Shown: piece by piece, positions 8,084 through 16,305 of the stretch
How positions within the stretch are numbered: the stretch's first letter is position 1
Layout: the number at the start of each line of letters is the position of its first letter
NCBI GenBank assembly: GCA_947652735.1
Contig: CANTEG010000002.1
Span: 156,619 to 220,618, forward strand
Direction: 5' to 3'
From: an uncultured Lachnospiraceae bacterium
GTDB taxonomy: Bacteria > Bacillota > Clostridia > Lachnospirales > Lachnospiraceae
Length of the DNA: 64,000 nucleotides
Position numbers and translations under genes: made by a program
The notes under the pieces: generated by a model
What the model was told of the DNA's origin: nothing
The model's input: only the letters and a program-made list of their open reading frames with translations
Database searches by the model: none

Positions 8084-9487
8084 ATGGAAAAAGACTGGGT
8101 TATACTAAAAATTGATGATGAACGTATGACCGTATCCTTGATGGTGAATAAGCCCGAGGGTGAACAACAGCTATGCCCTCCAAAAGGTTTTATTGAAAAC
8201 TACTTAAAGGAACACGGTGTTACCGCTGGAATTGACAAAAACGCAATTGCCATGTTATATAAACCTGAAAATTATGGACAAGACATTATAGTGGCAAGAG
8301 GAAAACCTCCTATCAATGGTCGTGATGGATTTTATGAATATATGGTTGCACTTGAAGATGACAGGTCAAAGCCTATAATTAAAGAAGATGGTTCCGTAGA
8401 TTACATAAATTCCCTGAAACTTGCAATGATAAAAAAAGATGATTTGTTTGCCGTGTATGTTCCTCCAACACAGGGCAAACCCGGATACACAGTTTGTTCG
8501 GAAGTGGTTCCTCCTGTAAAAGGAAAGGATCTTCGTAAGCTTAGAGGAAAGGGATTTAACGTAAGCGAGGATGGAAAAGAGTATAGGGCGGCACTTGATG
8601 GACGTATACGGAAAAATGAGGATAAAATTATAATTGAAAGTGTATATGAGGTACATGGGGACCTCGATATACAGCAGGGCAATGTAAAATTCAACGGTGA
8701 TGTTGAAGTAAGAGGAGATGTAAGAAGCGGTCTTACAATAGAAACAAACGGAAATATTTACATACACGGGCATGTGGGAGGTTGCAGGCTTATAGCAGGC
8801 GGTACCATTACAATCAGAAAGGGTATTCAGGGCAGAAATAAGTGTACGATGGTTGCAAAAGGTGATGTCGCGTGCAGTTTTATGGAACGGTGCATTGTCA
8901 GTACAGGCGGTGACTTATATGCAAATTACATATTGGACAGTGATGTTGCAGTAAGAGGAAAGATTTATGCCAATTCAAGACAGGGAGTAATTATCGGTGG
9001 AAATGTTTCTGCCATGCAGGGAATTGTTGTAAAGGAAGTAGGGAACACATTGGGAATTGTTACTACCCTACAGTCAGGTGTGTTGCCTGAGCATGTACAA
9101 GACGTGGCAATATACGAGGATCAGCTTAAGAAGCTGTCGGATGATATAGAACTGCTGGAGAAAAATCTTAAAAGGTTTGATGCAATTCCAGGTAACATGC
9201 GGACAAAGGAAAATGAAGAACTGCGTATGCGGATACTGCGGGCAAAGGTAATAGTAGTTACTGATTATAAAAAAATAGAGAGTAAGCTTGAAACTTTAAA
9301 ATCAGAAATGGAAATTGCCAGAGAACAGGCAGTTATCAAAATAACAGGCTATGCTTATAATGGAACCAAAATCATTATGGGGCAGAATGGATTTACTTTA
9401 AAAGACGATGTCAGGGATGTGGAGTACCGTTACGAAAACAACGAGGTAGTCCAGTCGGCAGGAGTATATAAGCGGGGCGTTTATTAA
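8084..9487 (+). CDS. FapA family protein (DUF342)
   Basis: 467 residues with the standard DUF342 layout. The N-terminal alpha/beta part contains GKPPINGRDG and PTQGKPGYTV. It is followed by a right-handed beta-helix of short repeats (about 190-330; for example GDLDIQQGNVKFNGDVEVRG) rich in Gly, Val and Ile, then a coiled coil (about 345-425) and a short C-terminal beta segment. DUF342/FapA proteins occur widely in Clostridia and are linked loosely to flagellar assembly or polar localisation; no enzyme activity is known. It appears to be a single-gene unit with its own promoter and a strong hairpin terminator. Confidence 0.88.
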   Translation: MEKDWVILKIDDERMTVSLMVNKPEGEQQLCPPKGFIENYLKEHGVTAGIDKNAIAMLYKPENYGQDIIVARGKPPINGRDGFYEYMVALEDDRSKPIIKEDGSVDYINSLKLAMIKKDDLFAVYVPPTQGKPGYTVCSEVVPPVKGKDLRKLRGKGFNVSEDGKEYRAALDGRIRKNEDKIIIESVYEVHGDLDIQQGNVKFNGDVEVRGDVRSGLTIETNGNIYIHGHVGGCRLIAGGTITIRKGIQGRNKCTMVAKGDVACSFMERCIVSTGGDLYANYILDSDVAVRGKIYANSRQGVIIGGNVSAMQGIVVKEVGNTLGIVTTLQSGVLPEHVQDVAIYEDQLKKLSDDIELLEKNLKRFDAIPGNMRTKENEELRMRILRAKVIVVTDYKKIESKLETLKSEMEIAREQAVIKITGYAYNGTKIIMGQNGFTLKDDVRDVEYRYENNEVVQSAGVYKRGVY

Positions 9488-9492
9488 GAATC

Positions 9493-9555
9493 AAAAAGAG
9501 CATCTTCACAAAGTGTTTTATCAGATAAGAAAACATTTTATGGAGATGCTCTTTT
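9493..9555. terminator. Long hairpin terminator between convergent genes
   Basis: AAAAGAGCATCT (9494-9505) pairs with AGATGCTCTTTT (9544-9555), and the loop holds a second stem (AAAGTGTTTT against AAAACATTTT). It has A-rich and T-rich flanks on both sides, so it can serve both the FapA gene and the convergent cold-shock gene. Confidence 0.75.
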
Positions 9556-9562
9556 CATTTGA

Positions 9563-9636
9563 CAGGAAACTAAGCTTCCTGCCAGCACGTTCCGTATAGA
9601 GCCTGCTGGGATTCGAACTGTAGCGCTGAATGCGCT
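9563..9636 (-). other. Three small hairpins in the 3' region of the cold-shock gene
   Basis: Short stems are AGCGC/GCGCT (9622-9636), CCAGCA/TGCTGG (9582-9609) and CAGGAA/TTCCTG (9563-9581). They probably form the structured 3' end of the cold-shock mRNA. A TTCGAATCC string here looks tRNA-like, but no T-stem pairs around it. Confidence 0.4.
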
Positions 9637-9649
9637 TCATTCAATTGAA

Positions 9650-9862
9650 TTAGACTGCAACTACATTTACAGCACGTGACTTGCTGGCATCCTTTGGATC
9701 TGCTTCAGTATCAAACGAAACCTTCTGACCCTCGTTTAAGGTTTTAAATCCATCAACCTGAATGGCTGAGAAATGTACGAATACGTCATCTCCTGTTGCA
9801 TCATTTGTAATAAATCCATAACCCTTCTCAGAATTAAACCATTTTACTGTACCGTTGTTCAT
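9650..9862 (-). CDS. cspA: Cold-shock protein, CspA family
   Basis: The real product is 70 residues and starts at the ATG complementary to 9860-9862, preceded by TAGGAGG. It is a single OB-fold cold-shock domain with RNP1 (KGYGFITN, about 13-20) and RNP2 (DVFVHFS, about 26-32), the aromatic surfaces that bind single-stranded RNA or DNA. These proteins act as RNA chaperones. The long upstream open frame is untranslated leader. The leader of about 110 nt from the promoter fits the thermosensing 5' UTRs of csp mRNAs, though temperature control is not shown here. Confidence 0.95.
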   Translation of the reverse strand: MNNGTVKWFNSEKGYGFITNDATGDDVFVHFSAIQVDGFKTLNEGQKVSFDTEADPKDASKSRAVNVVAV

Positions 9863-9980
9863 TGTGGTACCTCCTAAATATTTATTGTAAACAAAATTAA
9901 AAAATCTCACAAATATCTGCACATCACCGAATACCATAACATGCATCATGTGAGAACTAGAAAGTATTGAATACGTAAAG

Positions 9981-10009
9981 AGTGTAACATAAATACGCAA
10001 TTGTGTCAA
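9981..10009 (-). promoter_or_regulatory. Strong promoter for the cold-shock gene
   Basis: On the minus strand TTGACA (complement of 10004-10009), a 17-bp spacer and TACACT (complement of 9981-9986) give a near-consensus promoter. The predicted start leaves a 5' UTR of roughly 110 nt. Confidence 0.8.
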
Positions 10010-10079
10010 TCAATTTTATCGGACGAAAAATTCTTTTTTTCTTCAGAAAGAAGAAACAGTGTTTTAAGGCTGCTTTTGT

Positions 10080-10108
10080 TTGCCCGTAAACATATGTTGT
10101 GGTATAAT
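10080..10108 (+). promoter_or_regulatory. Promoter for the transglutaminase/BspA surface protein
   Basis: TTGCCC at 10080-10085 and TATAAT at 10103-10108 with a 17-bp spacer. A leader of about 95 nt precedes the start at 10211. Confidence 0.6.
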
Positions 10109-10210
10109 ATACACAAAGAAAATGAGGAGTGGGAAAGATAAATATATTATAGTATTACATAAGGAAACAAAAGTTTTTAATGTGCATAGAATGCACGATA
10201 ATTTGGAGGG

Positions 10211-12520
10211 ATGAGTATGAATACGTGGAAACACAGAAAGCTTGCTGCAATCCTTATGGCATTGGTGCTGGCTTGTGGTATTGTGACATTTGAGGGTGAT
10301 AATACAGCATTTGCCGCATCTTCGGTAACGATTAATGCAACGAATGTTACGCTTTATGGTTTGGATGACTGGGCAAAAGAATATATTTCTATTCCGTCAA
10401 ATTTAAACACGTCATTTCAGTTAAGCGTAAGCGGGGCAACGACCGCATCTTACAGTGTCATTGAAGGCGATTCTGTAACGGTATCGAAAAACGGAAAGCT
10501 TGCACTTAATATAACGACATGGTACTGGTACGGAAATATGGGGACGACCAGTCCGCATCCTGACGAAACACCTACAAAGGTAACGAATGATGTACAATAT
10601 GGAAAAAGTGTTGTACAGGTTACGGCAGGTGGAAAAACCTTTAAGGTAAATGTAGAAGTAAAGGATTATGCGGATGTTTATGCTGATGAAATTATGGATG
10701 CATACATAGCCGAAAATATAACCGCCGACATGGAAACCTATGAGAAACTTGAAAAAATTGCAAAATTTGTTGCAGACAGGAATTACAGTGTGTATTATCA
10801 ATCAGCCGCAGGACTTATCGTAAGCGGCGGAGGCGATTGCTGGGCATCGACAAATACAATCATTGCAATGGCGAAGAAGCTTGGTTTCAAGGCATGGCAC
10901 AGAAACGGAAACCGTGATTTGGGTTCGGGTTCAGGCCATATGAATGCAATGGTTTCAGATGGCAATGAATATTTTGAGGTTGAGGCAGGTTATTCAGGGG
11001 ATGCACCAAGACCATATAATGTGACAAAGAGAGAAAATCTTTACAGCACAAAAAATAACTCTGCTTATGGGGGAATTGAAATTTACCAGTATGACGGGGA
11101 AACCACGCCTGAGGTACTGGAGATTCCGGAAGAAATCAATGGTCAGCCTGTAGTAGGTATCGGGGACAAATTTGTATCAGGCGAAAAGGGCATTACAAAG
11201 GTCGTACTGCCTTCAACCATAAAATATATAGGAGACAGTGCATTTAACTCTTGTGCAAAGCTTCAAACGATTAATATCCCGGATTCTGTGGAGAGTATTG
11301 GAGATTTTGCATTTACAGGATGCAGTTCCTTGAAAAATGTAGATGCAAGCGGTGTATATACTTATGATTCGGGAGTTTTATACAAAAATAAGGAAATTCT
11401 TGTATATGCACCATGTGCCGCAAATGTTACTATCCCAGAGGGTGTAACAGAAATTGCAAATTACGCATTTTACTATAATGCAAATGTTAAGGCATTAACA
11501 ATTCCATCTTCGGTAACGAAAATAGGTGAGGGTGCATTTGGCAATTGCACGTCCCTCGGCAGTATTACATTTAAGGGAAATAACCTGAAAGAAATAGGGG
11601 ACTTTGCATTTGCGTATACCAATTTAAACTATATTACCATTCCAAGCTCAGTCATTACTATCGGGGAACATATGATGACGTATGCAGGGGATGCTAAGCT
11701 GATTGTGACAAAGGGGTCTGCGGCTGAGACATATGCGAAAAACAACAATGTGACATATTATAATCCTGACAGTGTACCCGCAGAGTCGGTTAAGCTTAAT
11801 AAAAGCCAGGTGACATTATATGTAGGGCAGACGGAAACCTTAAAGGGAAGTGTTGCGCCAGCATTTGCTTCAGGCAAGCTTACATGGAAGACGTCAAACT
11901 CAAAGGTTACGTCTGTTGTAAATGGCAAAATTACTGCAAAGGCAGCAGGAACAGCCACGATTACTGCAACAGCGGTAGGAGGCAAAAAGGCAACCTGTAA
12001 GATTACCGTAAAGGCAGGAGCTAACAGTATAAAGTTTAAAAACAAGAGTGTTACACTTGGTGTTAAGGAGACCTACAAGCTTGATACAACAATTACGCCG
12101 TCAAACATAAAAATCGGATGTACATGGAGTGCGGCAGATTCAAGGATAGCCAAAGTCAGCAGTACAGGCAAGGTCACGGCTAAGAGGGTTGGAACGACAA
12201 CCATTACGGTGAAGACAGCCAATGGCAAAAAGGCAACCTGTAAGATTGTTGTTAAAAAGGCACCAACTACAGTTAAACTTAACAAGAAAACACTAAAGCT
12301 TGGCAAGGGAAAGAGCTACACCCTTGTTCCAAAGTATTCAAAGTATGCCGCTGCAAATGCCGCAAATGTTAAATGGACAACATCAAATTCGAAGGTTGTG
12401 TCCATTAAGAAGCTTTCAAACGGTAACTGTAAGATTACGGCTAAGAGAAAAGGAACGGCAACCATTACTTATAAGACATACAATAACAAGAAGGCAACGT
12501 GTAAGGTTACGGTTAAGTAG
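10211..12520 (+). CDS. Secreted transglutaminase-like/BspA LRR/BIG2 surface protein
   Basis: 769 residues. A signal peptide (about 1-35, cleavage near AFA-A) is followed by a transglutaminase-like domain with C210 in GGGDCWAS, H243 in GSGHMNAM and an acidic residue in FEVEAG (E258 where Asp is usual). BspA-type leucine-rich repeats follow (about 310-525, units like IGDSAFNSC and IGDFAFTGC), then three bacterial Ig-like BIG2 domains (about 545-769, repeated KATCKI(T/V)VK endings). No LPXTG anchor is visible, so attachment may use the BIG2 domains. Likely role: extracellular adhesin or protein/peptide-modifying enzyme. Monocistronic, from its own promoter. Confidence 0.85.
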   Translation: MSMNTWKHRKLAAILMALVLACGIVTFEGDNTAFAASSVTINATNVTLYGLDDWAKEYISIPSNLNTSFQLSVSGATTASYSVIEGDSVTVSKNGKLALNITTWYWYGNMGTTSPHPDETPTKVTNDVQYGKSVVQVTAGGKTFKVNVEVKDYADVYADEIMDAYIAENITADMETYEKLEKIAKFVADRNYSVYYQSAAGLIVSGGGDCWASTNTIIAMAKKLGFKAWHRNGNRDLGSGSGHMNAMVSDGNEYFEVEAGYSGDAPRPYNVTKRENLYSTKNNSAYGGIEIYQYDGETTPEVLEIPEEINGQPVVGIGDKFVSGEKGITKVVLPSTIKYIGDSAFNSCAKLQTINIPDSVESIGDFAFTGCSSLKNVDASGVYTYDSGVLYKNKEILVYAPCAANVTIPEGVTEIANYAFYYNANVKALTIPSSVTKIGEGAFGNCTSLGSITFKGNNLKEIGDFAFAYTNLNYITIPSSVITIGEHMMTYAGDAKLIVTKGSAAETYAKNNNVTYYNPDSVPAESVKLNKSQVTLYVGQTETLKGSVAPAFASGKLTWKTSNSKVTSVVNGKITAKAAGTATITATAVGGKKATCKITVKAGANSIKFKNKSVTLGVKETYKLDTTITPSNIKIGCTWSAADSRIAKVSSTGKVTAKRVGTTTITVKTANGKKATCKIVVKKAPTTVKLNKKTLKLGKGKSYTLVPKYSKYAAANAANVKWTTSNSKVVSIKKLSNGNCKITAKRKGTATITYKTYNNKKATCKVTVK

Positions 12521-12638
12521 ATATAAGCAGATTGCACGAATTGTTTATCTGTGGTTTTGGGATTGGAATATTTTTTAAATTGATTTAATATACATGAAAT
12601 CAAGGAATTTTAAGCAATATAACAGGAGGAAAACGGTG

Positions 12639-13256
12639 ATGAAAGTTCTTATAATAAACGGAAGCCCCCGCGTAGGAGGAAATACGGCGATTGCGCTTGA
12701 TGAAATGGCGCGGATTTTCGAGGCGGAGGGAATAGAAACAGACATTGTGCAGGTTGGGAATCAGGATGTCCGCGGATGTATTGCATGTAATAAATGCTTT
12801 GAAAGCGGCAAGTGTGTGTTTGATGACGTGGTGAATGAAACGATACCAAAATTTGAAGCTTGTGACGGACTTGTGATTGCATCACCGGTTTATTATGGCT
12901 CTGCCAATGGTACGCTGATTTCATTTTTAGACAGACTGTTTTACAGTGCACCTTTTGATAAATCCATGAAAGTTGGAGCAAGTGTTGTAACTGCAAGGCG
13001 GGGCGGCATGTCAGCAACCTTTGATGAGCTCAATAAATATTTTACTATTTCCAATATGCCGGTTGCATCCAGTCAATACTGGAACAGCGTTCACGGCAGG
13101 GACAAGGGAGAGGCATCGCAGGATGCGGAGGGATTGCAGGTCATGCGGGTGCTTGCGAGAAATATGGCATTCCTGATAAAGAGTATTGCTCTAGGAAAGG
13201 AAAAGTATGGCTTGCCTGAAAAGGAACAACCGCAGAGAACGAACTTTATAAGATAA
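12639..13256 (+). CDS. Iron-sulfur flavoprotein, NADPH-dependent FMN reductase family
   Basis: 205 residues from the ATG at 12639 (AGGAGG about 10 bp upstream; GTG at 12636 is possible). The flavodoxin-like fold begins with LIINGSPRVGGNTA, the FMN phosphate loop. C47, C50, C53 and C59 form the compact C-x2-C-x2-C-x5-C motif that carries a 4Fe-4S cluster in archaeal and clostridial iron-sulfur flavoproteins. SPVYYGSANG is the second flavin loop. Such proteins transfer electrons in anaerobes, with roles in oxygen or peroxide detoxification suggested for some. It appears monocistronic, followed by a terminator. Confidence 0.88.
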   Translation: MKVLIINGSPRVGGNTAIALDEMARIFEAEGIETDIVQVGNQDVRGCIACNKCFESGKCVFDDVVNETIPKFEACDGLVIASPVYYGSANGTLISFLDRLFYSAPFDKSMKVGASVVTARRGGMSATFDELNKYFTISNMPVASSQYWNSVHGRDKGEASQDAEGLQVMRVLARNMAFLIKSIALGKEKYGLPEKEQPQRTNFIR

Positions 13257-13265
13257 AATTAAGAA

Positions 13266-13312
13266 AAGGTGCAGTGTGACGGAGCAATCTGTGAAGCTGC
13301 ACCTTGATTTTT
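13266..13312 (+). terminator. Rho-independent terminator after the flavoprotein gene
   Basis: AAGGTGCAG (13266-13274) pairs with CTGCACCTT (13297-13305), followed by GATTTTT. Confidence 0.8.
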
Positions 13313-13417
13313 AAGGTGTATCGTAGTGTTTTACTGGCATGTTTCTGTGGAATATGATGATGTTTAAGTTGTATAGGGATATATACTTTGTTTGTTCAGA
13401 GAAATATAGATTAGTCG

Positions 13418-13446
13418 TTGAAATATGGAAAAAAATAGGATATACT
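13418..13446 (+). promoter_or_regulatory. Promoter for the diguanylate cyclase gene
   Basis: TTGAAA at 13418-13423 and TATACT at 13441-13446 with a 17-bp spacer, 43 bp before the chosen start. Confidence 0.65.
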
Positions 13447-13488
13447 TGAAAGCTAAGTGACTTTAACATGATTTATGGAGGGGCTCGC

Positions 13489-14967
13489 ATGCTGATAAAA
13501 ACACCGATTGTTTGTCTTATGCTTACTGTATATATGCTCTGTTTTTATTACCGTAAGCCGCATATTCCGATTAAATCTACAAGAATATTTGAATTGCTTA
13601 CTGGTGTAGCTTTTTTTAATGTGTTATTTGATATGATTACGATTTATACCGTGAATCATAGAAACACGATTCCTGATAAGTTGAATTTGATTGCCCACAT
13701 TATTTATCTGATGTCTATTTTAGGGTTTATTTTCCTTTTGTTTTTATATATGAGAAGTTATCTGGAGGGAAAGTTTAAATTTTCCAAAACGGTTAGATTT
13801 TTTCAAAGTCTGCCGTTTGTGTTATCTGCTCTCGGAATTTTGGTGTTGCCGATTACATATGTCCACGGCAAGACAACGGATTATTCTTTAGGTGCAAAGG
13901 CCTATGCCCTTTATGGAAGTATTGTCATTTATTTGATTTTAATATTGTATTATTGTCTGCGTTACTGGGAGATTTTGAATAAGGATAAGAGAATTGCTAT
14001 TATACTTGCTGTTCCTATTTTTGTCGTTATATCTTTGATTCAGATGCTTGTACCGGAAACCTTATTGGTAGTTGTGGCTTCGACGTTGATTTTGATGGGT
14101 TTAATTTTAAGTACGGAAAATGCCGAAAAATATATGGACGAAAAAACCTCTCTTTTCAATCAATATGCATTTGAAATTATGTTGGATGAATTTGATTTTG
14201 AGCGGCAAAGGTTATATATCGCAGTTGTTTGTTTCTGCAAAATGGAACATAATTTTGACTGGAATCAGGATTTCTTAATCTTACAGGATATTCACAAGGA
14301 AATTAAGGCATATCGTTTGAAGGGCTACCATATTTGTGAAAATGGCGTTGTGTTTATCGGTAACTCACAGGCGAAGTGTGAGATGGTGTTGCAGGACGTG
14401 AAAAAAACAATTGAAAACAAGTATGGCAAAGACAGCATTGGCATTTCCATAAAGTTGATTTCAGGGGAAGAAGCGGATGGTAAGTATAAGTGTATGCAGA
14501 ATATCATCGCGTTTTGCACGGAAATAGGAATGAGATTTGCTTATATAGATTATCTAACGCATGTGTATAATAGAAATGCTTTTGAGCGGGATTTGGCAAA
14601 GCTGGAACCAGATAGCAGCGGTTACTATATAATGGCTGATTTGAACAATCTGAAAGTTGTAAATGATACAATTGGGCATTCCGCAGGTGATGAACTATTG
14701 CAAGGATTTGCGGATTTGCTGAGGCACACGGTCGGCAATGATGGGAGAGTATACCGTCAGGGTGGTGATGAGTTTGCTGTTTTATATGAGCAGGATGCAA
14801 AAGAGTTTGTACGTGCACTGGCAGAAAAATGTATTATTTACAATCAGTCCCGCAATGTGGCTATCAGCTATGCAATCGGATATTGCAAGCTCAGTGATAG
14901 TGATTTTATTAATGTGGCAGACAGTATGATGTATGAGGATAAAAGGAGAATTAAGGGGCAGAAGTAG
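13489..14967 (+). CDS. Membrane diguanylate cyclase (GGDEF)
   Basis: 492 residues from the ATG at 13489, which follows GGAGGGG by about 6 bp. Roughly seven hydrophobic helices fill residues 1-215 and may form a membrane sensor. A linker follows, then a GGDEF domain: DLNNLKVVND carries the first metal Asp, and an intact GGDEF signature lies at 425-429. The enzyme should convert two GTP to cyclic-di-GMP. No RxxD inhibitory I-site is present at the usual position before GGDEF, so product feedback may be absent. No EAL or HD-GYP domain is fused. It sits near motility-related genes and is monocistronic, with a terminator. Confidence 0.9.
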   Translation: MLIKTPIVCLMLTVYMLCFYYRKPHIPIKSTRIFELLTGVAFFNVLFDMITIYTVNHRNTIPDKLNLIAHIIYLMSILGFIFLLFLYMRSYLEGKFKFSKTVRFFQSLPFVLSALGILVLPITYVHGKTTDYSLGAKAYALYGSIVIYLILILYYCLRYWEILNKDKRIAIILAVPIFVVISLIQMLVPETLLVVVASTLILMGLILSTENAEKYMDEKTSLFNQYAFEIMLDEFDFERQRLYIAVVCFCKMEHNFDWNQDFLILQDIHKEIKAYRLKGYHICENGVVFIGNSQAKCEMVLQDVKKTIENKYGKDSIGISIKLISGEEADGKYKCMQNIIAFCTEIGMRFAYIDYLTHVYNRNAFERDLAKLEPDSSGYYIMADLNNLKVVNDTIGHSAGDELLQGFADLLRHTVGNDGRVYRQGGDEFAVLYEQDAKEFVRALAEKCIIYNQSRNVAISYAIGYCKLSDSDFINVADSMMYEDKRRIKGQK

Positions 14968-15038
14968 GGGCATTGCTAGTGAGATAGAAAAATTAAATAA
15001 TAGGATAAGGCAATTGTTAATATTAATCCTTTCCATAA

Positions 15039-15074
15039 AAGGCTGCGGGCTAAAAACCGCGGCCTTATTTTTGT
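15039..15074 (+). terminator. Rho-independent terminator after the GGDEF gene
   Basis: AAGGCTGCGG (15039-15048) pairs with CCGCGGCCTT (15057-15066), followed by ATTTTTGTTT. Confidence 0.85.
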
Positions 15075-15157
15075 TTAGTAGGTGTTAAATGGCGCTAAGA
15101 TTTAAAGTGTAATCTGAGGGGTACGGGCAGAACTTAAAGTCAAAAATATTGCGCAAA

Positions 15158-15177
15158 TTAGTTTGATTATAAACTAA
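15158..15177. repeat. Inverted repeat upstream of the AgrD-like gene
   Basis: TTAGTTT (15158-15164) and AAACTAA (15171-15177) form a 7-bp inverted repeat with a 6-bp gap, about 55 bp upstream of the -35 box. It is a possible regulator site. The rest of 15075-15230 shows no gene. Confidence 0.35.
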
Positions 15178-15231
15178 AAATAGCCAAGTATACGCAATTT
15201 TTTGCAAGTTTTACCAATAATCGCGTTAATT

Positions 15232-15260
15232 TTGGCAACTTGAAAAAATGCCCCTATAAA
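15232..15260 (+). promoter_or_regulatory. Promoter for the AgrD-like peptide gene
   Basis: TTGGCA at 15232-15237 and TATAAA at 15255-15260 with an exact 17-bp spacer, 31 bp before the start codon. Confidence 0.65.
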
Positions 15261-15291
15261 TATGGTACACTAAATGCGGAGGTGAAGAAGT

Positions 15292-15441
15292 ATGAAATTA
15301 AAATCCAAGATAGTAAATGCAATGTACAATGTGGCAAAAGAGACTGCTGTTGCATCTGTTAACTCCACATGTCATTTTCATTTTTATCAGGAAAAGTTGA
15401 ACCCAAAATTAGATTCGTTAAAAAAGTATAACGAGAAATAA
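15292..15441 (+). CDS. AgrD-like cyclic (thio)lactone autoinducer precursor
   Basis: A 49-residue ORF with a GGAGGTGA site just upstream, its own promoter and a strong terminator. It has the three-part layout of AgrD: a short amphipathic N-terminus (MKLKSKIVNAMYNVAKETA), a core NSTCHFHF and a charged tail (YQEKLNPKLDSLKK). The core has Ser-Thr-Cys followed by four residues, as in staphylococcal YSTCDFIM, where Cys forms the thiolactone ring with the C-terminal residue. The NPKLDSL tail resembles the VPKELTQL tail segment recognised by AgrB. No agrB, agrC or agrA gene is adjacent, so processing and sensing must be encoded elsewhere. Secretion and cyclisation are inferred. Confidence 0.72.
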   Translation: MKLKSKIVNAMYNVAKETAVASVNSTCHFHFYQEKLNPKLDSLKKYNEK

Positions 15442-15462
15442 AATTTGGGCAACTAATCTTTT

Positions 15463-15502
15463 ATAAAGGGTAAAAATATCAATGTGATATTTTACCCTTT
15501 AT
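15463..15502 (+). terminator. Terminator after the AgrD-like gene
   Basis: ATAAAGGGTAAAAATATC (15463-15480) is complementary to GATATTTTACCCTTTAT (15486-15502) apart from one bulged A, giving a long AT-rich hairpin. Confidence 0.75.
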
Positions 15503-15703
15503 ATTTTGGGATGTGAAATTGCAAAATGATTTTTATTTAAATAACCTATATGCCAAATTAATAAATCAGACAGTGATAAGTATTTAATTCAGGAAAAATG
15601 AAAAAAGACTGCGGGAGCAGACATTTCATTTAAGGAAAATAAAAGAAACATAAGAAAAGCTATAATACGGCAACCTTAGCCGAATATAGGAGGAAATCAT
15701 TGT

Positions 15704-16015
15704 ATGTATAATAAAAAGGAATGCGGAAGTAGAATAAAGCGGCTTCGTGAGGCGACAGGAAAAACACAAAAAGAGGTTGCAGATGAGATGAAGCTTTCCG
15801 TCGATACCATTTGCAAAATAGAACAGGGAAGGCGTTGTCCGTCTATTATGGTCGTGGATGTCCTGCGAAAATATTATAATACTACATCTGATTATATTAT
15901 ATATGGCAATTTGGATACTATAGAAGCATGTAAGGCCATATTGGGAACCGTACCTACAGAAAAGCGGGAGGCTGTGGAGCAGCTTATGGAAAATATTAAG
16001 GATTTAATTAAATGA
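15704..16015 (+). CDS. XRE-family transcriptional regulator
   Basis: 103 residues. An N-terminal helix-turn-helix domain of the Cro/C1 (HTH_3) type spans about residues 9-66; KTQKEVADEMKLSVDTICKI contains the recognition helix. A short helical C-terminus (about 67-103) may dimerise. The start follows AGGAGG. It sits between the AgrD-like gene and the nucleosidase operon, each separated from it by a terminator or promoter, and may control either or both. Small XRE proteins of this size often repress neighbouring accessory or phage-like genes. No ligand-binding domain is visible. Confidence 0.85.
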   Translation: MYNKKECGSRIKRLREATGKTQKEVADEMKLSVDTICKIEQGRRCPSIMVVDVLRKYYNTTSDYIIYGNLDTIEACKAILGTVPTEKREAVEQLMENIKDLIK

Positions 16016-16025
16016 ATGATTATAA

Positions 16026-16061
16026 AAATTATGAATCTGTGTAAGATTCATAATTTTTTTT
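16026..16061 (+). terminator. Terminator after the XRE gene
   Basis: AATTATGAATCT pairs with AGATTCATAATT around a short GTGTA loop and is followed by a run of T. Confidence 0.85.
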
Positions 16062-16110
16062 AGGTAAAAGTTACATGAAAGTCAGTAATAATTACATGAT
16101 TGATTTTTTG

Positions 16111-16139
16111 TCGACAAAATTTGATATAATTCGACAAAA
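16111..16139 (+). promoter_or_regulatory. -10 box flanked by TCGACAAAA direct repeats
   Basis: TCGACAAAA occurs at 16111-16119 and 16131-16139, a 20-bp period, and a perfect TATAAT (16125-16130) lies between the copies. Any -35 is poor (TTGATT at 16100 with a 19-bp gap). A protein bound to both copies would sit on the promoter, as expected for an operator, possibly of the nearby XRE regulator. A second candidate -10 (TATAAT at 16277-16282) lies closer to the gene. Confidence 0.5.
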
Positions 16140-16305
16140 AAGTATGGAAGCCTTTTGTGTTAATCGCTTTAAAGGTTGATTTCCAATGCTTAAAATGGTT
16201 GATTGTCATGTATGTGGCAGTCTGTATATAAAACGAAATGAATCGTTAGATTGAAACCATGATTAGCAGCACAAAGTATAATTTTATTGGGGAGAATTTG
16301 TAATT

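Noticed and set aside
9604-9640. tRNA-like TTCGAATCC string
   Set aside because: Flanking bases do not pair as a T-stem and no acceptor or anticodon arm fits.
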